64,000 nucleotides of DNA from Manis javanica (lineage: Eukaryota; Chordata; Mammalia; Pholidota; Manidae), in contig NC_133170.1 of NCBI RefSeq assembly GCF_040802235.1, positions 9,129,001-9,193,000 of the forward strand. The letters run 5' to 3'. Made by a program: the position numbers and the translations under genes. Below the pieces are notes generated by a model. That model had not been told where the DNA came from. It did no database searches and was given only the letters and a program-made list of their open reading frames with translations. Shown piece by piece: positions 1-11,100 of this stretch; within the stretch, counting starts at the first letter, position 1; every line of letters starts with the position of its first letter.

Positions 1-899
1 TAGTACACAACGTGCTCTCAGTTGATGTTAACTTCACTTTGTTTTTCTATCAACTAGAAGGCGCTGTGCAGTGGAAATAGCCAAGATACTACAGAAACTT
101 ATTCCCCTTAAAGGTGCATACCCAACATTCAGTGTGCACTGCACGCAGTTCTCACTAAGGGGTCAAGGGTCTACCTTACTGCCATGAAAGAATTTTCTCC
201 TTGCACCGTAGGGACAGACTTCTGAGTTTTTATATCTTGCTGCACCATTGGGCCGACATGAGGTTTTAGCTCAGCAGGCATGGCCTTTGCCAACTGCAGG
301 GTCCAGAGTAATTTCTAGCTGGCTGGTCCTCTCACATAAGAGGCTCAGGGTTTATTTCTGTTGCTGGCAACCTCAGTGCTCAGAAGCAGCAGAGCCAGGT
401 CCTCCTTGGAAGGGAAGACCATTTTGTTGAATCCATGACCTACGCATGACTCCGTCACTGTCTCTATGGCTAGTTTGTTCATGAGCCCATTGAACTAACA
501 CTGGAGGAGATGGGAAGAGAGGCCAACTGATGGCCACACATTCATCATTTGGTTCATCTGGTTATTAAGAACTTTCTCTGTGGCTGAGGTTTATTTGAGG
601 AACATTTACATGGATCTCACTTGTCCTATTCTGAGATATCCATTTACATCCCTTTTCCTGAGGCTGCTACTCAGCAGTATATACCTGTACATCAAGGTGA
701 GTTATTAAAATATTGAAATAGTTCCATATTGCTTAGTAAATAGCAGCTGCCACGAGCCACTGGCATGCTCACTCCCTGCATCTTGCCCTGACTTCTCCTG
801 TCCCAAAGGCCCTAGGTCAGCACCAAGCGGGGCACCTTACCCCAGCCCCTGCCAGGCTGCACGCCCTCCAACCAACTCATCCGGGCTCCTCCGAGTGGC

Positions 900-2010
900 C
901 TTCCGCCCTGCAGGCCTCCCTAGATAAAGCAGGACCAGACCCAGGAGCACCTGAACAGGTAAATACCATCTGGGCTCCCTGAGACTGGCTGCTCACCACT
1001 GACTAGCTTTCCTCTAGAATTTCCTCTGTATGGCTGATCATGGGAGCTGAAGCCTCTGCTGGGCACAGCAAAAGTTGTTAAGTATTTTTCATTCCACTCC
1101 TGCCTATTCCCCAAACCTATTTATCATTAAATCTCCAATCTTGATTATTCCAAATCACAAACTATCTGGTCAAATCAATAACCTCTATTTCTCAGTCCCT
1201 CCTTCCTCCCTGTCCCTTGAGACAAACTGGACAACAACATGCATCGTTCATCACTCCGCCCCCACTGAGAATTTCAGCATTTCTCTTCCCCACTGTCCTT
1301 AAGGGCCACACCTTGGGACTGTCATACCTTGGCAGTCTACTTCTGCTTGGTGCCATCACACTGGGCAAAGCCATCTAAAAACAAGATATACGTCATTCCC
1401 CCCACCCCCCCCACCAGTCAACTGGTCCTAGGAGATGCTCCATAAAGCTACAGGTGCAGGTGCCAGGCGACAGGAGTACGTGCAGAAAGAGTGGGAGCCC
1501 CTGCAAATACTACTTACTTTTGCCTGCAGGGCCTGCTCCAGCCCATTCCTGCATATATGACCACGTGATGACGAATGCTTCTAGATACCTCTCACTGACG
1601 GTGAGCATCCGTAAAGGGCAGCTCAGACTATAAGGCAACCTACCTCTCATGGGCAGGCATTCAGTCTTTATCAGGACCCCTAACCTACAGCTATTTCTCA
1701 AAAGGGAAACATTGCTTGCTGAAGGAAGCATGACTTACTCCAAATCTCTTGTGTCTGTGCTGTCACTCTCCTACAGTGTTTCCATAGGTTCCATTCCAGT
1801 GTCTTGATATTCAGATGTGCACCAGGACAAGAGCCAAGGGGTAGAGCTGCTTGTACGGCACCATGGACTAGCTGGAAAGCCTTTCTCTTCTGGATTCCAC
1901 TCAAAGTCCTTAGCTTTTTCAGTGCCTTGGTAAATGGTTGCAAACCACACACCCCAAGGGGGTACTGCTTGTTCAAACTTGTTCTCTCCCAAATCCAAGG
2001 AGGCCCACTG
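900..2010 (-). mobile_element. Eroded endogenous retrovirus pol remnant
   Basis: Minus-strand frames at 1771-1998, 1698-1976 and 1510-1731 carry overlapping pieces resembling the C-terminal reverse transcriptase/connection region of endogenous retroviruses. They include a KAF-V-AVQAALPLG-like run and, further on, a YMQEWA-GAGPAGKSK-like run. The pieces lie in successive frames, so the gene is broken by several frameshifts and stops and cannot be functional. Continuation towards 900 is plausible but weak. No LTR was recognised next to it. Class (ERVL or ERV1) is not resolved. Confidence 0.45.
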
Positions 2011-2349
2011 AGGACTGTGCCTCTGGCTTACAGTACATCTACTTGGGCATCACTGGGAGAGCCATTCTCACATGTCCACTGACCTCTGGACTTCAGAAAT
2101 GACTCTGTGAGGCAGTCCCTGTGTTTTTCTGGAATTTTCTCTCACTCTGCAGTAGGTGTGTGTCTTGCTTTCTCCTTCCCTTCAGGATGGACAGATGGTA
2201 TAACCACTTTAGCAGACCAGTAGATGCTGAAGGATGGTGAGATGAAGAAGACCCCCGAGAACTGAACTGAGCCAGAATTGTAGTAACCTTGAAGCAACTG
2301 AGGAAAGAAAGCTCTTTCTGACATCGTCTGCTTATTGGAATCCAGAAGT

Positions 2350-2870
2350 AAGCATTGGATATCTTAATACATGTGTACTATGTGTTAAGAACTGTATTAT
2401 CCAGAAAAGAGACATCACAGTAATGGCAAACATAATTGAAGTCAATACCTACAGAAGCTTGCAATATCCCTCTGTGAAAGACACATTATTTCTATTCACA
2501 AGTACCCAGAACTAACATAGTAACCTATGTCTTAAAATATGTTCTTGATGTTTACTAAAATGTGTACTAATTTTAAAAATCAGAATTCCCAAACAGAATA
2601 TCCACTCTTCATTTTTAACCAACAAATCTTGCTGTAATGATTTGTGACTCTGAAAGGCCACTGCCTAACCCTGAGTACTCCTTTCTTTCATGCAAGTAAT
2701 ACTCCTGGGCTTGGCATTAGTGCTTGGCAACTTCACATCATCAAATCTATTTCTCCCACAGCCGCATTTTACTGATAGAAGAATTGCTGCTTAACTATTG
2801 AGGGATTCATGTAGCCTTCCATGACAAATAACTACTGAGCCCAAAGCTAGAATCCAGACCTTGTGACAGG
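2350..2870. other. Intergenic, no recognisable feature
   Basis: The sequence is AT-rich with no recognised repeat or exon-like open frame. Confidence 0.6.
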
Positions 2871-2872
2871 AA

Positions 2873-3085
2873 GAAAGGTGGAATGGAAAGAAAAATGGAC
2901 TTTAGAGTCCATCTGACCTGGGTGCAAATCCCAGCTTTGCACTTAAACTGTGTCATCTTCAGAAACAGTTCACCTCCCCCCAGCCTTGGTTTTCCTCTTC
3001 ATAAAAGGAGAATAATAAATGCAGAGGTCCTTCACACAGTGGTGGAATAAGGACAGAATCTGTGAAAACTGCCTGGTACTCAGTG
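2873..3085 (+). repeat. MIR SINE
   Basis: Order and spacing match MIR: a tRNA-related part (GGGTGCAAATCCCAGCTTTG), the core with TGTGTCATCTTCAG, a pyrimidine-rich CAG..TTTTCCTCTTCATAAAAGGAG block, and a tail ending near CCTGGTACTCAG. It is diverged, as expected for this age. Confidence 0.75.
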
Positions 3086-3089
3086 GGGT

Positions 3090-4140
3090 CTGATTTAAAG
3101 ACAGATTTATCCCCCCAACCTTTGTCTCTGTCTGAAGTCGCCTGCAGCCCATACACTCTCATGTGGGTTGATCACTGGGAGAGGGCTTCAGAATGGGCAG
3201 AGACCCTCGCTTAACCTGGAGCCTGTGAACAGTCACAAGGCAAGACTCTAGGTCTCTCCACCTGGCCCTACCGGCCTCCTCTCCAACAGCGATGAAATAA
3301 GAGGGATCTCTAGGGCTTGGCTTCCTGGATGGTTTACTAGGGCTGTAGAAGGACTTCAAGATGATTCTCATAAAAGCTGTTTTCCTTGTGATTAAGTTGT
3401 ATTTGCCTGTTAACTACGTGGTAAACAAACCCTCAGCTCCCACCTCATGGTTCTAGCATGGCCGCGTGTTAATTGGGACTTGGAGGGTAGCGGGTTGGCA
3501 GGCTACTGGGGATAGGAAGCCAAGAAGCCCAATTTGGTTATCAGCTCTGTTGACATGAGCTGAGCCATGTGTGGTTGTGTGGCATGCCCAGCAGGCCTAG
3601 CAGGGCTTTTCCCAGCTATGAAAGGCCTGCTGTTTGAAACACTTGGCCTGAAGTCAAAGAAGGGCTTCAGATCAGGATTCTCACTGCCGTCGGCCGCATC
3701 GGCCCCACGAGCGCCGTCCCCCACTTGGGCAGGGGGAAGGGCTAACCGAACATGTCCGGTCCTGCACTTGGTTCCGAGCTGAGCAGAGGCAACATGAGGC
3801 ATGAAGCAAGCTGCACCTGGAGCTAACTGGCCCCTGACCCCACCACAACCCTGACCCAGGCAGGAGGTGGCGCTCCCTGGGAGAGTCAGAAGTAGCCCTG
3901 AAATCCTCTCCCTCTGTGTCACTTATCAGGACTGGACTCAGACACACACAGTCCCTGAAACAGGGCTGCCAGGGGATCAAATGGGTGGGAGAGGCTTACT
4001 GGGAAATTCCTCCCAGCCGGTGGATACATGACTTGAGAAGAAATTGGGGCAGTTCCCAGTGTAACTTGCGACCCCTCCCCCAGGGGCAATCACTGTCTAA
4101 AGTGATTTATTTTAAACATTTCATAATTATTTTAGCCATA
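3090..4140. other. Unique intergenic sequence, moderately GC-rich at 3.57-3.9 kb
   Basis: No repeat was recognised. The 3.57-3.90 kb part is GC-richer than its surroundings and generates open frames on both strands, none resembling a known family. Confidence 0.5.
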
Positions 4141-4145
4141 GGGCT

Positions 4146-4181
4146 GTATGTGTATGTGTGTGTGTGTTACAGAAAGAGAGA

Positions 4182-4225
<44 letters not shown>
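4146..4225. repeat. (TG)n microsatellite, compound
   Basis: An uninterrupted GT run of 42 bp (21 units) occupies 4184-4225. It is preceded by a shorter TG tract at 4146-4167, separated by an AG-rich linker. A length-variable locus is likely. Confidence 0.97.
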
Positions 4226-4226
<1 letters not shown>

Positions 4227-5187
4227 TGTAATCATGTGCGGTTAAGTCTGCGTTTACAAGAGCCTTTGAGTTCAGTAGAGTCCAACCACCAAACCCACAC
4301 CCAAATATTTTGTAGATAACAGAAGAACCATTGCCAGCTTATGCTTGTGTGCACACACACATAGCTCTGGGGCAGTGTGGCGAGCACCCTGGAGTGGGAC
4401 CTGGGCTGTGAGGACTTTGCTGTTAAGACCTACAACAAGTCATTGAGCTGCATCTCAGAGAAACAAAGTTCTTAGAAAGTCCCATGAAAACCATTCACTC
4501 TGCTTCCGGTAAGTGACTATAAGTAAGCACCTAATAGTACTGCTATTGACTTAAGTGCCATTCAACAGGGTCAGCATTTATTATTAGTGTAAGGCTATTC
4601 TTTTGCCCCACATTAAATGCTTATAAAATTGGAAGCAATTATGGCAGGATATTAACTGTGGTTTATTCTGAGTAATAGGAATAGGGATAAGCGTTGTTTT
4701 CTCCTGTCCTCTTCTACAGTTCAGACATTTCTACAAATACATCATCGTGAATGCTTACTCAATGTTATGTGTGAATCAATAAACAAATGACCCCAGGTAC
4801 GTCTACCTGAAAATAGACCTAGCTCCTGTTTTCAAAAGTCTACTCTTTCTAAAAAAGACGGGATGGCTAATAGCCTTCCCAAGCATCTGTTTCTATAGGC
4901 TTTTTGTGTTTGTTTATTTGTTTGTGTTTGCCTTTTGCTTTCTTTTCTTTTTTAGGGTATTTGAAGAATGAAAACTAAGAGGCTCTGCCCACATTTGCAG
5001 TAGGAGAGAGCGGGGAAAAGAGGTTGAAAAGTTGTAGGAAGGAGATGAAAGCCAGATAATAATCATTTAGATCTAAGAAGTGGCTTTCTCTTAGGAACTT
5101 GGAAGGTTTCAGATGGGCAGCAGACACTGCTGGCTGGTCACGTTCACAGGTAAGAAGGAATAAACCACATAACACAACATTCACTAG

Positions 5188-5290
5188 AATGTGAACTCCT
5201 CGAGGGCTGGGACTCTATTTGTGTCCTGCTGAATCTCCCGTGTCTGCAATAGTGTCTGGTGCATGGGGCATGTTCAATAAATATTTAAAT
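5188..5290 (+). repeat. L2 LINE 3' end
   Basis: It shows the typical L2 terminus: GTGAACTCCTCGAGGGCTGGGA, then a GTCTGGTGCATGG block and TTCAATAAATATTTA with a GTGAAT end. Confidence 0.8.
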
Positions 5291-5294
5291 TTGG

Positions 5295-8200
5295 GTGAAT
5301 CTATGTACATTGAAATCTAACGGGAGGAGGAAATGGTTTTCAAATTGTAAGCTTTAGATAAGGCGGATCGGAAATATTTCTGACTGTGAACAATTTGAAA
5401 CATTATGAAGAGTATCAGCATAAGTTGTATGATTTCTAGCCCCTAGAGCTTCATAAGAAAAGAGACTGAAACATTATTGTTGATGATAGTGGCAGTAAGG
5501 TTAGGAAGTCCTGTATACAAACCATAGAGGCTTGTATATTCCCTTCTTTGCTCTTATTTTGATGTAAGAGCAGTGCTACAGCTGTCCTGGTGCTTGCTTG
5601 AAGCCTGGGGCACTGACCAGCTCACTGCGAATTGGTTCACCTCTCAACCCATACTCTGCAAGTGGCTCCAAATTAAATCTTTATCTTAACAAACTTGACA
5701 GAATAATTTCAACTCTAAACAAGCTAGATAGGACCATGTAAGGCTTTCATCATCTCTTTAGTCAGTAGAACATGGTCAGTTATAAGTAAACGTAAAACCA
5801 TATAAGGCTAAACCCTCAGAAGTATGATTGAAAGATTTAAAATAAAGGCACCTAATCACGTGTTTTCCTAGACCATGGGACATATGAGGACGGGCTGGAG
5901 TGTCTCTATTACTTAAAAGGCCCTGCCTGTTCATGGGGGCCTTATACGATGGACATGAGGCCTGCAGTTATGTCTTTAATAAGTCCCCAGGACCTCACTT
6001 TGAAGTGATGACTCATAAGAGAATATTTTGTCAAGCCAACTAGGCCATAAAAATATTAAGTGTGGTTTTAAGCAGTAAAGGTTTTTATTATCCTGCTCAC
6101 TTCCTGTCATGAAGCATTGCATTAAATTGTACTTTGAAGGGATTAATGACCTGCCTGCTATGTTTCACAAGAAATTCATTATTATAAATACTCTAGAAGC
6201 ATTGACATTAGCACTAAGGTTAGTAAAAAAAAAATTGTAGGTGCTCAAAAATTACACATTGAACTGAATTGGGGAACGTTAAACATAAGAGCATGGTAAA
6301 CTTGGGGTAAAAATTCATCTGAGTTTATTTTCATCCAGAAGTTGTCAGACATCGTCTTATCATCACAGAATCAGGCTAGCATTAGAAAAGAACACATTCC
6401 TTGCTTTTGACTTCTTGTAGCTCAGCAGGGCAAGGTACTTTGTTCAGCTGGTTGTAACTGAATGTAATTATCTCCCCTCTTTTAGGCCACTTAGCTGAGA
6501 AGACTGGCGGAACCTCCTTTCAATGCCATTGTCCTTTTAAAATGCACCAAGAAAACAAAACAAAAAAATCACTTCCTATTTTCACTAAAATTTACCAAAC
6601 TGGGTGATCTCCCCAACCATCAGTCCACTTTTGTTCTTTGCTGAGTCCGGTCCGCCACTTCCAAGCCACATTATCTTAAGCGATTTCTGTCTTCTTAGGG
6701 AACAGCAAACAAATCGGTTCTGTGCCTGTTTCATTCCTTCCTTAGATCCAGTACTTGTCTTTTATATTCCCATGCTCGTTCACTTTTCTGTTCTAGAAAA
6801 TGAGGATGGAATTGTCGACTGCCTGAGCCATCTAAATAAGTGATGTTTTACAGCAATTTTCTAACAGCCAAGTCTTTTGAAAATGGCTAAACTAGCCAGC
6901 AAGTATTATAATTCTCAGGCCTTCACATTGGCAGCATTTCAAATGTGATATTGCTATTTGTATTCCAACTTCTGGTCGGATGAAACATGTTTATTTGGTT
7001 GGCAAGGCTTAGAAAAAAGACCTGGTGCCTATATGTTCCTTGTTAAATTTATATTGTATTACTACATCTCCTCACAGAAGAGATATTTAATAATACTTCC
7101 AGAAGAGGGCAATGTTCCTGAGGTTAACTGTGCTAATAAATTTTCTAAACACCAAAAATTCACACTAACTCCAGATTATTTATTCAAAAGCACTCTCATG
7201 CTGGAGTCTGAGAAGTGATGACTTTAGGAAAACATTGGATTTGTACAGATTCCCCCTTATAAATATTACTGCAATTTTCCTTTTCTCAAGAAATCTGAAA
7301 CTATTCTATCTGTTTGACATAACTCTTCTCTGGGGCCTAGAGTTTCTGGGAAATGTCTTTGTGCTATGCCAAAGTCTTGGTTTAATTATGCTGACAATTC
7401 ACAAACTTCTGAGCCCGGTTTGCCCCTTGAGACTGAAATATTGATGTTGTTTTAGATGGGTGCTTGGCTACAAATATTACCATTTGATCTGTAAAGAGGA
7501 CTTAGGAAAACACACTTGATTGTTCTTCCCTCTCTCAAAGGCTTAAGTCAAGCGGAGTCCCAAAGCTATGGGTCATAAATTGCTCCACTGACTGCCCTGC
7601 AAATTTGAGACGTATGACTCTGAGTCCTCACAGGAACCTGGAGTAAAGAACAAAACTCTCTTCCCACTGAAAACGGCGTGATTCTGTCAGGAAGTCTTCC
7701 TAGAAAGAAACTTCAAACTTGAGTGAAAATAAATAAATAAGTCACTTCCTTGAAAGATTTCTTAATTCTGCCCTAAAGAATTCCATCCCACATCATCCTA
7801 TGGAAGCCATCTCAAGAGTCCCTCCTAAGAGGATGCATGAGTTTTGATGAGTTTTTGGTGGCAAGAGCTCTCTCTGTCTCTCCTAAGGGTACCAGCCAGG
7901 CACATTGTAATAAAAGGTGACCTGCCAGTAGCACTGATACTTTCCAAGGAGAATTTTGCTCTTAAGATCTCAAAAGAGCAAAGCCAGTTTCCAGTAACCT
8001 CTCCAACCCCATAAAATTATCGCCTGGGTGAACATCTATTTATTTATTTGCTTTGTTTTGCCTGCCAACATCCCTTTCCCTTTCTTTTGGCTAAGAATGC
8101 CCAAAAAATGGGCCTGTGATCCCAGTTAGGACAATTAGAGTTTCTCTGCTTGGAATTTGACTCTTGGGTGAAGTGACAGAAGAACAGGAATGGCTGGGGG

Positions 8201-9180
8201 GCAATCCTCTCAAAATAGCCCAATGGAGAAACTGCCCATTAATTCCTGCTCCTAGATGCTTAGTGATTCCCCAGTCTCTGCTGTTTCTGAGAACTGGCTG
8301 CTAGGCTTGTTCGTGGATTTTGTGAGCTTAAGGGAACCAGACCGTGGTCTCTGTTATTTGCTACCGAAGAGCACCAACCCAAACATCTCCTGAATATAAA
8401 GGAATTCTATGAATCCCATTGGGTGGAAGCCTGCTTGGACCATCTCCCCATAGGCTGCAGGCCAGAGACTAAAAACACCACCTTCTAAGAAATGCATAAA
8501 AGGCATCCAGTTCCAAGTTGGAAGAGCAAAGATAGCTCCAATTCCTTCTCAAAAATCATCTCAAAACAAGGAAAACAGGAAGCAAACAATACCATATGGT
8601 TCGGATGAAACTAAAATCTTCTAGAGCTCTGAATCAGAGCGGGATCTCTGAACAGAAGAACTGAAAATCACTTAGCTGGGAAGACAAACAGCAAACTAGA
8701 GCCTGAAATACTAAGACGGGAGTGAAGGAGAGAGACGGCTCTAAGAAGCAAACCCTGGAAAATCCCCGAGAATTGAAGGCACCTGTTGGAGATGAGGCCA
8801 AGGCACTGAGAACGTAGGCTTGTCTCGCAAAGTCTGTAGAAGGAACACGTTGGCCCGGGTCCGGCTCCCACCCCACACTGGGGCCTGTCTCCCTCTCCCA
8901 CCGGGCCGCCAGAGGCTAGGGGTTCTGCTCCGGCAATGTTTCGCCCGGAGAAAATGGACCAGGAAGACCCCAGACACAAAACACAGAGAGGTAGGAGTGA
9001 TGTTCTGCCGAGTGACCAGACCCTTCCCTAGCCTGATAATAGGGCTGAGAGGGATGGAAGAAAGAAGGTGTCCAGCGGCTTTAACAGTGCTGGAGTGTAT
9101 TAATAAGGGTATTGATAAGCGTGTAGAAAACTGTTGGAAGGTATGGGGAGACCTCATCACATATTCTTAGAAAACTAAAC
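5295..9180. other. Intergenic, mostly unique; no gene seen
   Basis: AT-rich sequence with no exon-like frame. The 5.9-6.5 kb part has the look of slowly evolving non-coding DNA, but this cannot be tested without an alignment. The 8.5-9.2 kb part has a GA-rich and then GC-rich character that may be an unrecognised old repeat. Confidence 0.45.
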
Positions 9181-9429
9181 AGATGAAGAAATGAAGGTAC
9201 TATAATAATATCAGCTCCAAGTATAAGAAAACGTTGTACAATAGGGAAAATAACCATAGCACACTATGTGGCTTAGAGGACAAATATTAACAAAATCATA
9301 ACAACAGAAAGACCAAATATTGTATTTGAGCAGAAACTGAGGACTATACTGAAAGAAGTCAATACATAATAGATAAAACTGATAAGCAAAAGATTGAATA
9401 CAAGGGTAAAGCCAAAAAATATATATAAA

Positions 9430-9560
9430 AGAATTCTAAATTACTGCTTCTGGGGATTAGGATAGGGGTAAAGATGAAGAGGCAAATACTATTTTCTGTA
9501 ATAAACTTTTAAACATTATTTGATTTTTTAAATTACATATAGATATTTAATAAAAATTTT
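9430..9560 (+). repeat. Possible L1M 3' UTR fragment
   Basis: A CTTCTGGGGATTAGGATAGGG word followed by T-rich sequence resembles the degenerate 3' UTR of old L1 elements. The assignment is weak. Confidence 0.3.
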
Positions 9561-9639
9561 AATCAACTTTTTCAATCCACTGGAATTAGTTGGAAAATTA
9601 CTAGCGTCATGAGCACTTATACATTTTTATGAAATAGTA

Positions 9640-9745
9640 ACTGTAAACTGTTATAATAATTATATAAATTATATAATTTTATAAATTATATATATGGACA
9701 ACCAATATTTATATAAATGGACAATAATTATATAAATGGACAACC
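9640..9745. repeat. AT-rich low-complexity tract with imperfect direct repeats
   Basis: TTATATAAAT-type words dominate. The unit ATATAAATGGACAA occurs twice, about 19 bp apart (9712-9745), with a diverged copy at about 9690-9705. Confidence 0.8.
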
Positions 9746-10269
9746 TCATAGATGTATCCCACAGCTCTCAGTTTCTGTATCGGTGATATGGTGACGATAA
9801 AATTTCTTTGAACAGATTGTACTAACAGATATCCTTTTAAACCCTGAATATAAATGACTTGGGTAGTGGATTAGGCAAGAAATAACTTTGAAATCCAAAC
9901 CTTTTAAAAATTAAAATTAGCATATTTCTAAGTAGAAACCAATACTGATTACAATATTTCACTTAACCCTGGGGTTTTTTATTTAAATTATTTCATATAA
10001 AATGGCAGTGAAAATATATAGCACATTCAAATATAATATTTAAAGACTAAAATCATCTCCAGCAAAAATTTTTATAAATGTAAACATTAAGTACACATTG
10101 TTATTCTAAAATAGAGTACTAGTCAAAAATACTAATAAAAATAAATTCACATACAAAGTCACTAACATGAAAGTGAAAAAAATAATGAACAATAGAAAAT
10201 AAATAAAGAATTTATATTATTTGATATTTTTTAATGCTACCTTGGGGGAAAAAAAAGCAGTGTGTCATT

Positions 10270-11100
10270 TTTAAATCACACATAGATTTACACACAAAAT
10301 TTTCCAGCTGCTGAAAAAAGCTTCTTCTGCCTTTAATGGTCTGAAAACTAGGGAGGAACCACCTTCAAATACTTGCCCTTGGTTCTTACATCTTCAAATA
10401 GTATCATCTTTTGTTTGAATTTGAAGATCTTTTTGAACTTTTTTTGGTAAAAACTGTCTTTTATTGAAAGCAATCTCTAGTTTTTGTTTCAAAGAATGAA
10501 TTTAAGGCTTTTCATCTTCTTTGTTTCATCACGTTTAGAATTCAATCCTCACGTTTATAGTCCACTGGTTTTTAAAAACCCTGAGCGAGAATGAGAAATA
10601 TTCTTGCAAGAGATGTTTTCAACACAATATGGTTGCTTACTGCATCTTGCACAAGACTCATCTGTCTAGACTTGTAGGCCATGCATCAGATTTTCTTTTC
10701 ATTTCAATTGAAAGATTGAGTCATTGCTCTTGATCTTGAGACGAGATGGGTTCAGACTGCAGCTATTTTAAATAATAAATAACAGTTCTACATCAAATAA
10801 AAATGTGATGATTTGGCACTTGAAAATAATGCAGATCAGACTACTGGAATCCTTCACTGATAACGCAATCCCAGAAGAAAGAAAATTCAAAGAATTCTAT
10901 ATGCTAGTTTCTAGTTTTTCAGAAAAGTATTGGAACCATTCGCCTTCACCCATAATACAATAATTTTTCAACAGCTAATTTATAAATATCAGTTTGGATC
11001 AGATACAAATTTCCGATAGAATCAGAAATTCTCAGAATATATAAGCTGAAGAAAGAAATATATGGTTATTACCTGAGCATAATTAGAGAAAGTAGTAATT
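10270..11100. other. Intergenic, AT-rich, with a decayed coding-like patch
   Basis: No intact gene is present. A minus-strand patch near 10.59-10.70 kb reads as a Cys-rich motif flanked by stops (see findings). Confidence 0.35.

Noticed and set aside
1804-2082. Plus-strand open frame over the retroviral remnant
   Set aside because: It is the antisense shadow of the minus-strand pol-like pieces.
4184-4225. Open frame with a Cys-Val repeat
   Set aside because: It is a translation of the GT microsatellite.
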